A stretch of DNA of 64,000 bases from Roseomonas sp. Its GTDB lineage: Bacteria > Pseudomonadota > Alphaproteobacteria > Acetobacterales > Acetobacteraceae. A model generated the notes under the pieces. That model was not told the DNA's origin and did not search any database. It saw only the letters and a list, made by a program, of their open reading frames with translations. The stretch is taken from contig JADCEV010000044.1 of assembly GCA_020249865.1 (NCBI GenBank), positions 1 through 64,000 on the forward strand. Reading direction: 5' to 3'. A program made the translations under genes and the position numbers. Shown here piece after piece: positions 1 to 11,896 of the stretch. The first letter of the stretch is position 1, and each line of letters opens with the position of its first letter.

Positions 1-186
1 GGCTTCCTCCCGCTTTCGGGCCTGCAGTCGCCATTGGGTCAAGGCGCTGTCTCAGCCCCGCGTCATTCAGTCGCTTGACCAAATACCGCGCTGGGTGATT
101 TTCGTCAATTTCCAGCCTCCTGGTTGCCCTGGCGGCGAATCGGCCTAGATTGCCCATATCGGTCGCCTGACCAAAGCCCGGAGCCC

Positions 187-873
187 ATGACCAGCCTACT
201 TGCCCCAATTGACCCCTCGGCCAGTGTGCGCGACCGGATTTTGGATGTCGCGCAAATGCTCTTTGCTGATCACGGCTATACGGGCGCCTCTACCCGCGCC
301 ATTGCGCTCGCCGCCGGGGTCAATCTGGCGCAGTTGCATTACTATTTCGGGTCCAAGCGGGATTTGTTTCGCGCCGCCTATAGGCGCGGCGCCGAGCAGG
401 TCACGGCAGCGCGTCGCCGGGCCTTGGAAGGGGCCAAGGCCACCTGGCCCGAGGGCCGCATCCCGCTTGAAGTGCTGGTCCGCGCCTTCGTCACCCCCTT
501 CATGCTGAACGGCAAAACCCCCGAAGGCCGTGCAACCATGCGCATGCATGCCAGGCTGAACACCGAACCCGATGATATTTCAAAGGAAGTACTGAGCACG
601 GTCTATGACGACACGACGCTCGCTTACGTGGAAGCCTTTCGGCAAGTGCTGCCCCATCTGCCGCCGGAAGCGCTTTATTGGCGGCTCTATTTCATGATGG
701 GGGCCTATCGCTACACCCTGCTGCGGTCTGGCCGGCTTGAGATGATGTCGGGCGGGGTATGCGATTCGGGCGATTTCGACATGGCGGTGGAACAGATTCT
801 GCCTTTTCTCTGCGCCGGGCTTTCCGCCCCGGCGCCGGCTGAACCCGCCCCTCCTATTCCGCCAAAGCCCTGA
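187..873 (+). CDS. TetR/AcrR family transcriptional regulator
   Basis: N-terminal HTH pattern RDRILDVAQMLFADHGYTGASTRAIALAAGVNLAQLHYYFGSKRDLF; ATG at 187 preferred over the upstream start in the ORF track. Confidence 0.9.
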   Translation: MTSLLAPIDPSASVRDRILDVAQMLFADHGYTGASTRAIALAAGVNLAQLHYYFGSKRDLFRAAYRRGAEQVTAARRRALEGAKATWPEGRIPLEVLVRAFVTPFMLNGKTPEGRATMRMHARLNTEPDDISKEVLSTVYDDTTLAYVEAFRQVLPHLPPEALYWRLYFMMGAYRYTLLRSGRLEMMSGGVCDSGDFDMAVEQILPFLCAGLSAPAPAEPAPPIPPKP

Positions 874-875
874 TT

Positions 876-1853
876 TTACTGCACGCTTATTTTCGAGACC
901 TGGATCACTTCCCGCCAGATTGGCACTTCGCGGGCGACTCGGGCGCGGAGTTCCTCTGGCCCGCCGCCCACCACCGGGGCGCCGGCTTCGCGGTAGCGCT
1001 GCTGCACTTCGGGCCGCTGTAGGGCCTTCACCACCTCTCGCGCCAAGAGCGCCTGGATCGGGGCCGGAGTGGCGGCAGGGGCGAAAAGCGCCAGAAAGGT
1101 CTCGGAATTGGCGTCCTTGATGCCGAGTTCTTCCTGGGTTGGGACATCAGGCAGGTCAATCGCGCGCGTCGGGCCGGTTTGCACCAGGCCGCGCAATTCG
1201 CCTGACCGAAGCTGCGCCATGATGGACCCCTGGGCCGCGCTGATCACCTGGGTGGTGCCGGCCAGGGCAGCCTGCGTCGCGGGACCGGCGCCGCTGAAGG
1301 GCACGTGCTGCATCTCAAACCCGGCGCGCAGCTTCAGCAATTCGCCCGCCAGATGCGGCGTGGTGCCGATCCCCGGGCTTGCGTAATTGAACTTGTCCGG
1401 GGCGGCCTTGGCCTGGGCGATCAGATCCTGGAGCGAGGCGATGCCGCTATTGGGCCTGACGGCAATGACATTGGGGGAAGCGCCAAGCGTGCTGATGGGC
1501 GCGAAATCCCGGAAGGGGTCATAGGGCGGGTTACGATAAAGGCTTGGGTTCACCACAAAGGCGCTGGAGGTGACCAGCAGCGTATAGCCATCCGGTGCCG
1601 CGCGGGCGACATGGCCAATGCCGATATTTGCCCCGGCGCCGCCGCGATTCTCCACCACCACTGGCCGGCCAAGGGCCTCGCTCAGCGGCGGGGCCAGGAT
1701 GCGCGCCAGGATATCTGTGGCGCCGCCCGGCGGAAAACTCACCGTCAGCGTGATGGCACGCTCCGGAAAGGAGGCATGCGCGGGGCGATGCGCCAGCAAC
1801 GCCGCTGCACCACCGGCCAAAAACGCCGCGCGGCGGGTGATCTTACGTGTCAT
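876..1853 (-). CDS. Bug-family tripartite tricarboxylate transporter substrate-binding protein
   Basis: Signal peptide followed by FPERAITLTVSFPPGGATDILARILAPPLSEALGRPVVVENRGGAGANIG, typical of the Bug/TctC family. Confidence 0.92.
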   Translation of the reverse strand: MTRKITRRAAFLAGGAAALLAHRPAHASFPERAITLTVSFPPGGATDILARILAPPLSEALGRPVVVENRGGAGANIGIGHVARAAPDGYTLLVTSSAFVVNPSLYRNPPYDPFRDFAPISTLGASPNVIAVRPNSGIASLQDLIAQAKAAPDKFNYASPGIGTTPHLAGELLKLRAGFEMQHVPFSGAGPATQAALAGTTQVISAAQGSIMAQLRSGELRGLVQTGPTRAIDLPDVPTQEELGIKDANSETFLALFAPAATPAPIQALLAREVVKALQRPEVQQRYREAGAPVVGGGPEELRARVAREVPIWREVIQVSKISVQ

Positions 1854-2094
1854 GGGCCGGACATTTCCTCTTGTTGTGCGGGCTTGAAACCCTTGATGCG
1901 AAACCCTGCTTGCGCCGGGGAAGGGCTGTCAAGCAGGTCAAGCCAAAGGGAATTTGCGCAAATCGGTCGAAAGCGGGAGGAAAATGCCGCTCGCTCGGTT
2001 GCGGTGCGATAAACCCTATGGTAACGCCCGGCCGCGTTCGGGAGGCCTTCCCGTCCGCTCACCAATCCGCGCAAGAACAGGACCGGGATTACCC

Positions 2095-2700
2095 GTGGCT
2101 GCCACAGATCAAAACCTTGATAAGGCCTCGCCTTCGGCGCCAAGCGCTGTGGGTGTTGCCGCGCGCTACGCCAAGGCCCTGCTGGACCTTGCTGATGACA
2201 AGCGCGCGACCGATCCCGGCGCCGTGGACCGCATCGGCACCGAGCTTGAAGCGCTTTTCGCGCTGTGCCGCGAAAATGCGGATATGCGCGCCTTCATCGC
2301 CGATCCGCGCTTCAATACCGCCATCCAACGGGACCGCATGTTCAAGGTGCTGGAAAGCGCCGGCATCGTCGGTGAGGTGCGGAACCTGGTTGGCGTCTTG
2401 ATCGCCAATCGCCGCCTTTCGGCGCTGCCCGCCGTGGCGCAAGCCTTTGGTGCCCTGATTGCTGCCCGCCGCGGTCAGCAAACCGCAGAGGTCACCACAG
2501 CGCATGGCCTTACCGATACGCAGCGCGCGCAGATCGTCGCGCGGCTGACGGAAGCTGGCTATTCCAATGTCCGCCTGTCCGAGACAGTGGACAAATCCAT
2601 CCTGGGTGGGCTGATCGTTCGGATCGGTTCCCGCCTTTACGACAATTCCATCAAATCCAAGTTGCAACGTTTGCAATACGCCATGAAGGGGGCTGCCTGA
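2095..2700 (+). CDS. atpH: F1F0 ATP synthase subunit delta
   Basis: OSCP/delta sequence ([16 protein letters not shown]...; [25 protein letters not shown]), first gene of atpHAGDC; GTG at 2095 likely start. Confidence 0.93.
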   Translation: MAATDQNLDKASPSAPSAVGVAARYAKALLDLADDKRATDPGAVDRIGTELEALFALCRENADMRAFIADPRFNTAIQRDRMFKVLESAGIVGEVRNLVGVLIANRRLSALPAVAQAFGALIAARRGQQTAEVTTAHGLTDTQRAQIVARLTEAGYSNVRLSETVDKSILGGLIVRIGSRLYDNSIKSKLQRLQYAMKGAA

Positions 2701-2702
2701 CC

Positions 2703-4235
2703 ATGGAAATCCGTCCGGCTGAAATTTCGGAAATCCTCAAGCAGCAGATCGCTGGCTTCGATGCTGAAGCGAATGTCGCTGAGGTCGGCACTGTGCTGAC
2801 CGTGGGCGATGGTATCGCCCGCGTCTATGGTCTGCAGAATGTCATGGCCGGTGAGCTGGTGGATTTCCCCGCTTCCGGCGTGAAGGGCATGGCGCTGAAC
2901 CTTGAAACCGACAATGTCGGTGTCGTGATTTTCGGTTCTGACCTTTCGGTGCGCGAAGGCGATACCGTCAGCCGCACCGGCGCCATCGTGGACGTGCCCG
3001 TGGGCAAGGGGCTGCTTGGGCGCGTTGTGGATGGCCTTGGCAACCCGATTGACGGCAAGGGCCCGCTGACCGACGTGGTGCGCATGCGCGCCGAGCTGAA
3101 GGCGCCTGGCATTATTCCCCGCAAATCCGTGCATGAGCCGATGCAGACCGGCATCAAGGCGATTGACGCGCTGATCCCGATTGGCCGTGGCCAGCGCGAA
3201 CTGATCATCGGTGACCGCCAGACCGGCAAGACCGCGGTGATTGTGGACACCATCATCAACCAGAAGACCATCAATGCTGGTGACGATGAATCAAAGAAGC
3301 TCTATTGCATCTATGTCGCCATCGGACAGAAGCGTTCCACCGTCGCCCAGTTGGTGAAGACGCTGGAAGAACAGGGCGCGCTGCAATATTCCATCATCGT
3401 TGCCGCCACCGCTTCCGATCCGGCGCCGATGCAGTTCCTGGCCCCCTATACCGGCTGCGCCATGGGTGAATATTTCCGCGACAATGGCATGCATGCGGTC
3501 ATTTTCTATGATGACCTTTCGAAGCAGGCCGTTGCCTATCGCCAGATGTCGCTGCTGCTGCGCCGTCCGCCGGGCCGCGAAGCCTATCCGGGTGACGTCT
3601 TCTATCTGCATTCGCGCCTGCTGGAGCGTGCGGCGAAGATGAATGACGAATTCGGCGCCGGTTCGCTGACCGCGCTGCCGGTCATTGAAACCCAGGCCGG
3701 TGACGTTTCCGCCTATATTCCGACGAACGTGATTTCGATCACCGATGGTCAGATCTTCCTGGAAACCGAATTGTTCTTCAAGGGCATTCGCCCTGCCGTG
3801 AATGTCGGTCTTTCGGTCTCCCGCGTTGGTTCTGCGGCGCAGATCAAGGCGATGAAGCAGGTGGCCGGCAAGATCAAGCTGGAACTGGCGCAGTATCGCG
3901 AAATGGCGGCCTTCGCGCAGTTCTCCTCGGATCTGGACGCCTCCACCCAGGCGCTGCTGGCGCGTGGGGCGCGTTTGACCGAATTGCTGAAGCAGCCGCA
4001 GTTCAAGCCGGTTGCGGTTGAAGAACAGGTCATTGCGATTTTCGCCGGCACGCGTGGCTATCTGGACCGTCTGCCGCTGAACAAGGTGGGTGATTTCGAA
4101 AGCCGTCTGCTGAGCGAACTCAAGGCCACCGCGCCGGATATTGTGACCGCCATCCGCAATGATCGTGAGATCAAGAAGGATACGGAAGCGAAGCTGGTGG
4201 CTTTCCTTGATGGCTTCGCGAAGTCCTTTGCCTGA
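2703..4235 (+). CDS. atpA: F1F0 ATP synthase subunit alpha
   Basis: [16 protein letters not shown]...[10 protein letters not shown] Walker A; operon context. Confidence 0.99.
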   Translation: MEIRPAEISEILKQQIAGFDAEANVAEVGTVLTVGDGIARVYGLQNVMAGELVDFPASGVKGMALNLETDNVGVVIFGSDLSVREGDTVSRTGAIVDVPVGKGLLGRVVDGLGNPIDGKGPLTDVVRMRAELKAPGIIPRKSVHEPMQTGIKAIDALIPIGRGQRELIIGDRQTGKTAVIVDTIINQKTINAGDDESKKLYCIYVAIGQKRSTVAQLVKTLEEQGALQYSIIVAATASDPAPMQFLAPYTGCAMGEYFRDNGMHAVIFYDDLSKQAVAYRQMSLLLRRPPGREAYPGDVFYLHSRLLERAAKMNDEFGAGSLTALPVIETQAGDVSAYIPTNVISITDGQIFLETELFFKGIRPAVNVGLSVSRVGSAAQIKAMKQVAGKIKLELAQYREMAAFAQFSSDLDASTQALLARGARLTELLKQPQFKPVAVEEQVIAIFAGTRGYLDRLPLNKVGDFESRLLSELKATAPDIVTAIRNDREIKKDTEAKLVAFLDGFAKSFA

Positions 4236-4260
4236 GGCTCGCGAAGCGGGAGACTAGTCA

Positions 4261-5133
4261 ATGCCGAGCCTGAAAAGCCTCCGCCTGCGGATCAATAGCG
4301 TGAAATCCACGCGCAAGATCACGCAGGCGATGAAGATGGTGGCGGCGGCCAAGCTGCGCCGTGCGCAAGGCCAGGCCGAGGCCGCGCGCCCCTATGCTGA
4401 GCGTATGGAGCGGATGCTGGCCTCACTCGGTGCCTCGGTTGCGGGCGCGCCGGATGCGCCGAAGCTGCTGGTCGGCACGGGCGCGGATAAGGTGCATCTG
4501 CTGGTGGTGGTGACAGCCGAACGCGGGCTTTGCGGTGGCTTCAACACCAATGTCGGCCGCTTCGCCCGCGCCCAGGTGCGCGCGCTGGAAGCCGAAGGCA
4601 AGACGGTGAAAATCATCACCGTTGGCCGCAAGGGCGCGGTCTTCCTGAAGCGTGACTTCGCCAGCCGGATCGTCACGGAAATCAGCTTTGCCAACAAGAA
4701 GCGCATCGGCTTTGAAGATGCTGCTGAAGTCAGCGCCAGGATCAGCGAAATGCTGGATAATGGCGAATTCGATGTCTGCACCCTGATCTATAACCGCTTC
4801 CGGAACGTGATCAGCCAGACACCGGTCGGCCAGCAGCTTATCCCGACACCGCTGCCGGAAGCATCTTCCGAAAGTGGCGCTCTATATGAGTTCGAACCGA
4901 CCGAGGAAGAGATTCTGGCGCGGCTTCTGCCGCAGAATCTTTCCATTCAGCTTTATCGCGCCCTGCTCGATAATGCCGCCGGCTTCTATGGCAGCCAGAT
5001 GACTGCCATGGACAATGCCACACGCAATGCGGGCGAAATGATCAACAAGCTGACGCTGAATTACAATCGCACACGTCAAGCGAATATCACCCGTGAGCTG
5101 ATTGAAATCATCTCCGGCGCTGAAGCGCTTTAA
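4261..5133 (+). CDS. atpG: F1F0 ATP synthase subunit gamma
   Basis: [36 protein letters not shown]; operon context. Confidence 0.98.
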   Translation: MPSLKSLRLRINSVKSTRKITQAMKMVAAAKLRRAQGQAEAARPYAERMERMLASLGASVAGAPDAPKLLVGTGADKVHLLVVVTAERGLCGGFNTNVGRFARAQVRALEAEGKTVKIITVGRKGAVFLKRDFASRIVTEISFANKKRIGFEDAAEVSARISEMLDNGEFDVCTLIYNRFRNVISQTPVGQQLIPTPLPEASSESGALYEFEPTEEEILARLLPQNLSIQLYRALLDNAAGFYGSQMTAMDNATRNAGEMINKLTLNYNRTRQANITRELIEIISGAEAL

Positions 5134-6576
<1,443 letters not shown>

Positions 6577-6581
6577 TCACC

Positions 6582-6992
6582 ATGGCGAGTTTCCAACTCG
6601 AACTCGTTTCTCCGGAAAAACTGCTGCTCTCCCGCGCGGTGGAGATGGCGGTGATCCCGGCAGCGGAAGGCGAAATGGGCGTGCTGGCTGGCCATGCGCC
6701 CATGATCGTCGCCTTGCGCGGCGGGGTGATTTCCGTGCGTGAAGGCGGCCAGGTGACGGAACAGCTTTTCGTCGCCGGCGGCTTCGCCGAAGTGGCGCCG
6801 GACCGCGTGACGATCCTGGCGGATGAGGCAACGCCGCTTGCCTCTCTGTCCAAATCGGAAGCGGAGGTTCGACTGCGTGAGGCTGAGGCAGCGCTTTCCG
6901 CCGCGGCAAATGAAACGCCCGAAAAGCGCGAAGCCGCCATGGCGCGTGTGCTTTCGGCGCGAGCGATGGTTGAAGCGGCCTTGGCGGCCTGA
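6582..6992 (+). CDS. atpC: F1F0 ATP synthase subunit epsilon
   Basis: FQLELVSPEKLLLSRAVEMAVIPAAEGEMGVLAGHAPMI; operon context. Confidence 0.97.
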   Translation: MASFQLELVSPEKLLLSRAVEMAVIPAAEGEMGVLAGHAPMIVALRGGVISVREGGQVTEQLFVAGGFAEVAPDRVTILADEATPLASLSKSEAEVRLREAEAALSAAANETPEKREAAMARVLSARAMVEAALAA

Positions 6993-7017
6993 AGGCTTAT
7001 CAAAGCGCAAGTTTCAG

Positions 7018-7049
7018 CGGGCGGTCCTGGGGCCGCCCGTTTCCTTTTG
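7018..7049 (+). terminator. Rho-independent terminator after atpC
   Basis: CGGGCGG-tcctgggg-CCGCCCG perfect 7-bp stem followed by TTTCCTTTT. Confidence 0.8.
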
Positions 7050-7154
7050 GTGGGTTTCACGCTAGCTTGCCTTGAAACCGCCGCATCCAGGTACAAAAAC
7101 ATAGCGTGGCGGGGTCGCTTGGACCCATCACGGCAAGGCGATTGAGGCAAGCTC

Positions 7155-8015
7155 ATGAAGCACTGGCATATTGATGAGGTCGGTTGGGATCGCTTCGATC
7201 CTTCCAAGGTTGATCCCGAGATTGTGCCGCTGATCAAGGCAGCCGCCATGGTGGAACGCAATGCGGCGGATTACGTCACCTACCTCACGCGCGTTTTTGC
7301 TGATGATCCGGATTTCAGCGCAGCGGCCGAACATTGGGGCGTCGAGGAAACCCAGCATGGCGATGCGCTCGGCCGTTGGGGCATGTTGGCTGATCCGGGC
7401 TGGGATTTTGCCGCGGCGTTTGAACGCTATCGCGCCGGCTACAAGATTCAATTGGATGCGGAAGCGTCCATTCGCGGCAGTCGCACCGGCGAATTGATCG
7501 CGCGCTGCATGGTGGAAACCGGGACCAGCAGCTATTACACGGCGCTTGGCGATTCCACGGAAGAACCCGTGCTGAAGCAGGTGTGCCGGCTGATTGCCGC
7601 CGATGAATACCGCCACTTCAAGCTGTTCTACGACCATATGAAGCGCTATCTGGCGCGCGAGAACCTCTCCTTCGCCAAGCGGCTGCGCGTGGCGCTGGGC
7701 CGCATTGGCGAGACGGAGGATGATGAGCTCGCCTTCGCCTTCCACAGCGCCAATGAGCCTGAGGGCACGCCCTATGACCATGAACGCTGTACCACCGCTT
7801 ACATGGGGCGCGCGATTGGGTTTTATCGCTTTCGGCATATCGAACGCGGCATGGGGATGATCTTCAAGACCATTGGTCTTGAACCGCGCGGGCGGGTTTC
7901 TGACCTGGCGGCCAAGGCTTCCTGGCGGCTGCTGCAATGGCGCCGGGACAAGTATCGGACGGCGCTGGCGAAATACGCCAATGAGAATGCCGCGCCCTTG
8001 AAGCGGGCAGCCTGA
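7155..8015 (+). CDS. Ferritin-like diiron protein
   Basis: Carboxylate/histidine pattern typical of ferritin-like diiron folds (MVERNAADYV, EETQH, MVETGTSSYY, DEYRH). Confidence 0.75.
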   Translation: MKHWHIDEVGWDRFDPSKVDPEIVPLIKAAAMVERNAADYVTYLTRVFADDPDFSAAAEHWGVEETQHGDALGRWGMLADPGWDFAAAFERYRAGYKIQLDAEASIRGSRTGELIARCMVETGTSSYYTALGDSTEEPVLKQVCRLIAADEYRHFKLFYDHMKRYLARENLSFAKRLRVALGRIGETEDDELAFAFHSANEPEGTPYDHERCTTAYMGRAIGFYRFRHIERGMGMIFKTIGLEPRGRVSDLAAKASWRLLQWRRDKYRTALAKYANENAAPLKRAA

Positions 8016-8087
8016 CCAAGGCTTCCTCGAAAGCCGATAAAACGCGCGGCTGATGCATTCAGCATCTTGTCGGCTGGCGCAAAATAA

Positions 8088-9215
<1,128 letters not shown>

Positions 9216-9248
9216 AGCAGGCTTTACGACTTGGATCAGGTTTGATCA

Positions 9249-9279
9249 GGGCCGCCTGGGCATTCGGGCGGCCCTTTTT
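9249..9279 (+). terminator. Rho-independent terminator after ilvC
   Basis: GGGCCGCC-tgggcattcg-GGCGGCCC perfect 8-bp stem followed by TTTTT. Confidence 0.88.
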
Positions 9280-9284
9280 CATGG

Positions 9285-9611
9285 ATGGAACAAATGGCCT
9301 GGGCTTATCTTTTTTTCGCGGGGCTTTGTGAAATCGGCTGGCCGATTGGCCTTAAGCTTGGTTGGAGTACGGCTGGGCTGCGCTACGGCTGGCTCGCCTT
9401 CGCCATTGCCTGCATCATCGCGAGTGGCGGGTTGCTGGTGCTGGCCTTGCGGGAAATTCCTGTCGGCACCGCCTATGCCGTTTGGACTGGCATTGGCGCG
9501 GTGGGCGCCTTTCTGGTGGGCATTACGCTATTCGGCGATGCGAATACCGCGCTACGCTGGGCTTCCGTGGCGTTGATCACCGCGGGCATTATTGGGCTGA
9601 AATTGGCGTAA
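9285..9611 (+). CDS. SMR-family small multidrug/guanidinium transporter (SugE/Gdx-like)
   Basis: 108 aa with four hydrophobic segments; AWAYLFFAGLCEIGWPIGLKLG and GTAYAVWTGIGAVGAFLVGITLFGD are SMR hallmarks. Confidence 0.9.
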   Translation: MEQMAWAYLFFAGLCEIGWPIGLKLGWSTAGLRYGWLAFAIACIIASGGLLVLALREIPVGTAYAVWTGIGAVGAFLVGITLFGDANTALRWASVALITAGIIGLKLA

Positions 9612-9628
9612 GAGCGAGAGAGGGCGAC

Positions 9629-10570
9629 ATGATTGACACTTCCCATATGATGGCTGCGGATACCGATTATCCGCGCGATTTCCTCGGCTATGGCGCCAAT
9701 CCGCCCGATCCAAAATGGCCGAATGGCGCGAAGCTCGCGCTCTCCTTTGTGCTGAATTACGAGGAAGGCGGTGAGAACACCGTGCTGAACGGCGATGCCG
9801 GCAGCGAATTATATTTGCATGAAGTGCCGGGCGGCTCACCCATATTGGGTGAACGTAATCGTACCGTGGAAAGCCAATTCGATTACGGCGCGCGCGCCGG
9901 CGTGTGGCGCATTCTACGCGCCTTTGCCGCGCGCAAGTTGCCGCTGACGGTCTATGGTGTGGGCCGCGCGTTGGAACTGAACCCAACGGTTACGCGCGCC
10001 TTCGCCGATGCGGGGCATGAGGTCGCGTCCCATGCCTGGCGCTGGATTGATTATCACAGCGTGGATGAAGCGACGGAACGGGCGGAAATCGCGCGTTGTG
10101 TTGAAGTGATTGAACGCCTGACAGGAACGCGCCCTGTCGGTTGGTACACCGGGCGCATCAGCCCGAATACGCGCCGACTGGTCGCGGAGTATGGCGGGTT
10201 TTTGTATGATTCGGATTCCTATGCGGATGATCTGCCATTTTACGTGACTGCCGCGGGCAAGCCGATGCTGATCATTCCGTACACACTCGATAATAACGAC
10301 ATGAAATATGCGGTGCCGCCTGGCTTCACCGCGCCGGATGGCTGGGAACAATATGTCACGGATTCGTTTGAGACATTGCTTGCAGAAGGCCGTGCTGGGG
10401 CGCCGAAAATGATGTCGGTTGGCTTGCATTGCCGGCTGATCGGCCGGCCGGGGCGTGCGGCGGCGCTGGCGCGGTTTCTGGATCGCGTGGCGGCGACGCC
10501 GGATGTTTGGGTGTGTCGCCGCGCCGATATTGCGCGCCATTGGTGGGCGCAGCATCCGCCGAAAGCGTGA
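9629..10570 (+). CDS. Polysaccharide deacetylase-family protein (PuuE allantoinase-like)
   Basis: YPRDFLGYGANPPDPKWPNGAKLALSFVLNYEEGGE... GHEVASHAWRWIDYHSVDEATER; ATG 9629 chosen as start. Confidence 0.82.
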   Translation: MIDTSHMMAADTDYPRDFLGYGANPPDPKWPNGAKLALSFVLNYEEGGENTVLNGDAGSELYLHEVPGGSPILGERNRTVESQFDYGARAGVWRILRAFAARKLPLTVYGVGRALELNPTVTRAFADAGHEVASHAWRWIDYHSVDEATERAEIARCVEVIERLTGTRPVGWYTGRISPNTRRLVAEYGGFLYDSDSYADDLPFYVTAAGKPMLIIPYTLDNNDMKYAVPPGFTAPDGWEQYVTDSFETLLAEGRAGAPKMMSVGLHCRLIGRPGRAAALARFLDRVAATPDVWVCRRADIARHWWAQHPPKA

Positions 10571-10581
10571 AGGGAAACGCC

Positions 10582-10899
10582 ATGTCCTATCCTTTGGAAA
10601 AGCGCGAATTGATCGCGGAAGCGCCGGGGCTTCGCATGCAGATCCTCACCTTGGCGGCAGGGCAGGAAGTGCCTTGGCATTGGCATAGCGAAGTGACGGA
10701 TACCTTCTGGTGCATGGATGGCCCGATGGTGATTGAAATGCGCGCGCCTCGTGAAAGCGTGGAATTGGCGCCGGGCCAGATGCATGCGGTGCCTGCCAAA
10801 CGCGCGCATCGCGTGACTGGGAAGGATGGTGGGCGCTGCCGCTTTGCCATTTTGCAAGGTGTGGGCAACTATGATTTCCAGCCCGTGGGCGGTGCGTAA
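10582..10899 (+). CDS. Cupin domain protein
   Basis: LTLAAGQEVPWHWHSEVTDTFWCMDGPMVIEM ... LAPGQMHAVPAKRAHRV cupin motifs; ATG 10582. Confidence 0.85.
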   Translation: MSYPLEKRELIAEAPGLRMQILTLAAGQEVPWHWHSEVTDTFWCMDGPMVIEMRAPRESVELAPGQMHAVPAKRAHRVTGKDGGRCRFAILQGVGNYDFQPVGGA

Positions 10900-10928
10900 A
10901 TTTCAGGCGTAGAAGAAGGAAAAATCCC

Positions 10929-11894
10929 ATGTTGCAACGTCGTGCCCTATTCGCGCTGGTCGGAAGCGCGCTTGCTGCCCCTGCTGTGGCGCAAAGCCGT
11001 TACCCATCCCGGCCCATTCGCGTGATTGTGCCCTTTGCCGCCGGTGGCGTGATTGATGTGGTGGCGCGCATCGTGACGGAGCCGCTGCCGCGCACCCTGG
11101 GCCAGCCTGTGGTGGTGGAAAATCAACCTGGTGCAGGCAGTACCATCGGTGCGCGGGCTGTGGCGCGCGCCGCGCCGGATGGGCATACGCTTTTGCTGAA
11201 TGGCGCGGCGCATAGCGTGATCCCGGCGCTTTATCCCGAAGCCGGGTTTGATTCGATCAATGATTTCATTCCGATTTCTACCTTGGGCGATCAGAGCTTC
11301 CTGCTGGCGGTGCATCCATCGCTGCCGGTGCGTGATGTACCGCAGCTATTGGCATGGCTGCGCGAAAGGCGCGGAGAAGCAACCTTCGCCACCACGGGGA
11401 TCGGCGCCGCTTCGCATCTTTCGGGTGAATTGCTGAAGAAGCTCGCAGGCGTGGATTTCACCATTGTGCAGTATCGTGGCACGCCGGCAGCCGTGACGGA
11501 TTTCGTCGCCGGGCGCGTGGATTTCGTGATTGATAGCCAAACCCTGCTGGCGCCACTGGTGCGTGATGGGCGGGCGCGCGGCCTGGCGGTGACAACAGCG
11601 CGGCGTTCGCAATTGCTGCCGGATTTACCAACGCTGCAGGAAGCCGGCGTGGCAGGCTACGCCGCTTCATCCTGGCAGGTGCTCTATGCGCCGGCAGGCA
11701 CGCCTGCGGAGATCATCACCACCCTTTCAACGGCAGTGACGGCAGTCCTGAATGATCCCGCCATTCGCCAGCGCTTCGCCGATGCCGGCATTGATCCCAT
11801 GCCGAATGATCCCGCCGCATCTGCGCGCTTCATTCGCGCCGAGACCGACAAATGGGTGCCGATCCTGCGCGCGACAGGCGCGAAGCCTGGCTGA
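10929..11894 (+). CDS. Bug-family tripartite tricarboxylate transporter substrate-binding protein
   Basis: SRYPSRPIRVIVPFAAGGVIDVVARIVTEPLPRTLGQPVVVENQPGAGSTIG with signal peptide. Confidence 0.93.
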   Translation: MLQRRALFALVGSALAAPAVAQSRYPSRPIRVIVPFAAGGVIDVVARIVTEPLPRTLGQPVVVENQPGAGSTIGARAVARAAPDGHTLLLNGAAHSVIPALYPEAGFDSINDFIPISTLGDQSFLLAVHPSLPVRDVPQLLAWLRERRGEATFATTGIGAASHLSGELLKKLAGVDFTIVQYRGTPAAVTDFVAGRVDFVIDSQTLLAPLVRDGRARGLAVTTARRSQLLPDLPTLQEAGVAGYAASSWQVLYAPAGTPAEIITTLSTAVTAVLNDPAIRQRFADAGIDPMPNDPAASARFIRAETDKWVPILRATGAKPG

Positions 11895-11896
11895 AT

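Noticed and set aside
9216-9284. Guanidine riboswitch upstream of the SMR transporter
   Set aside because: Only ~70 bp separates it from ilvC and it is occupied by a clear intrinsic terminator; no recognisable aptamer.
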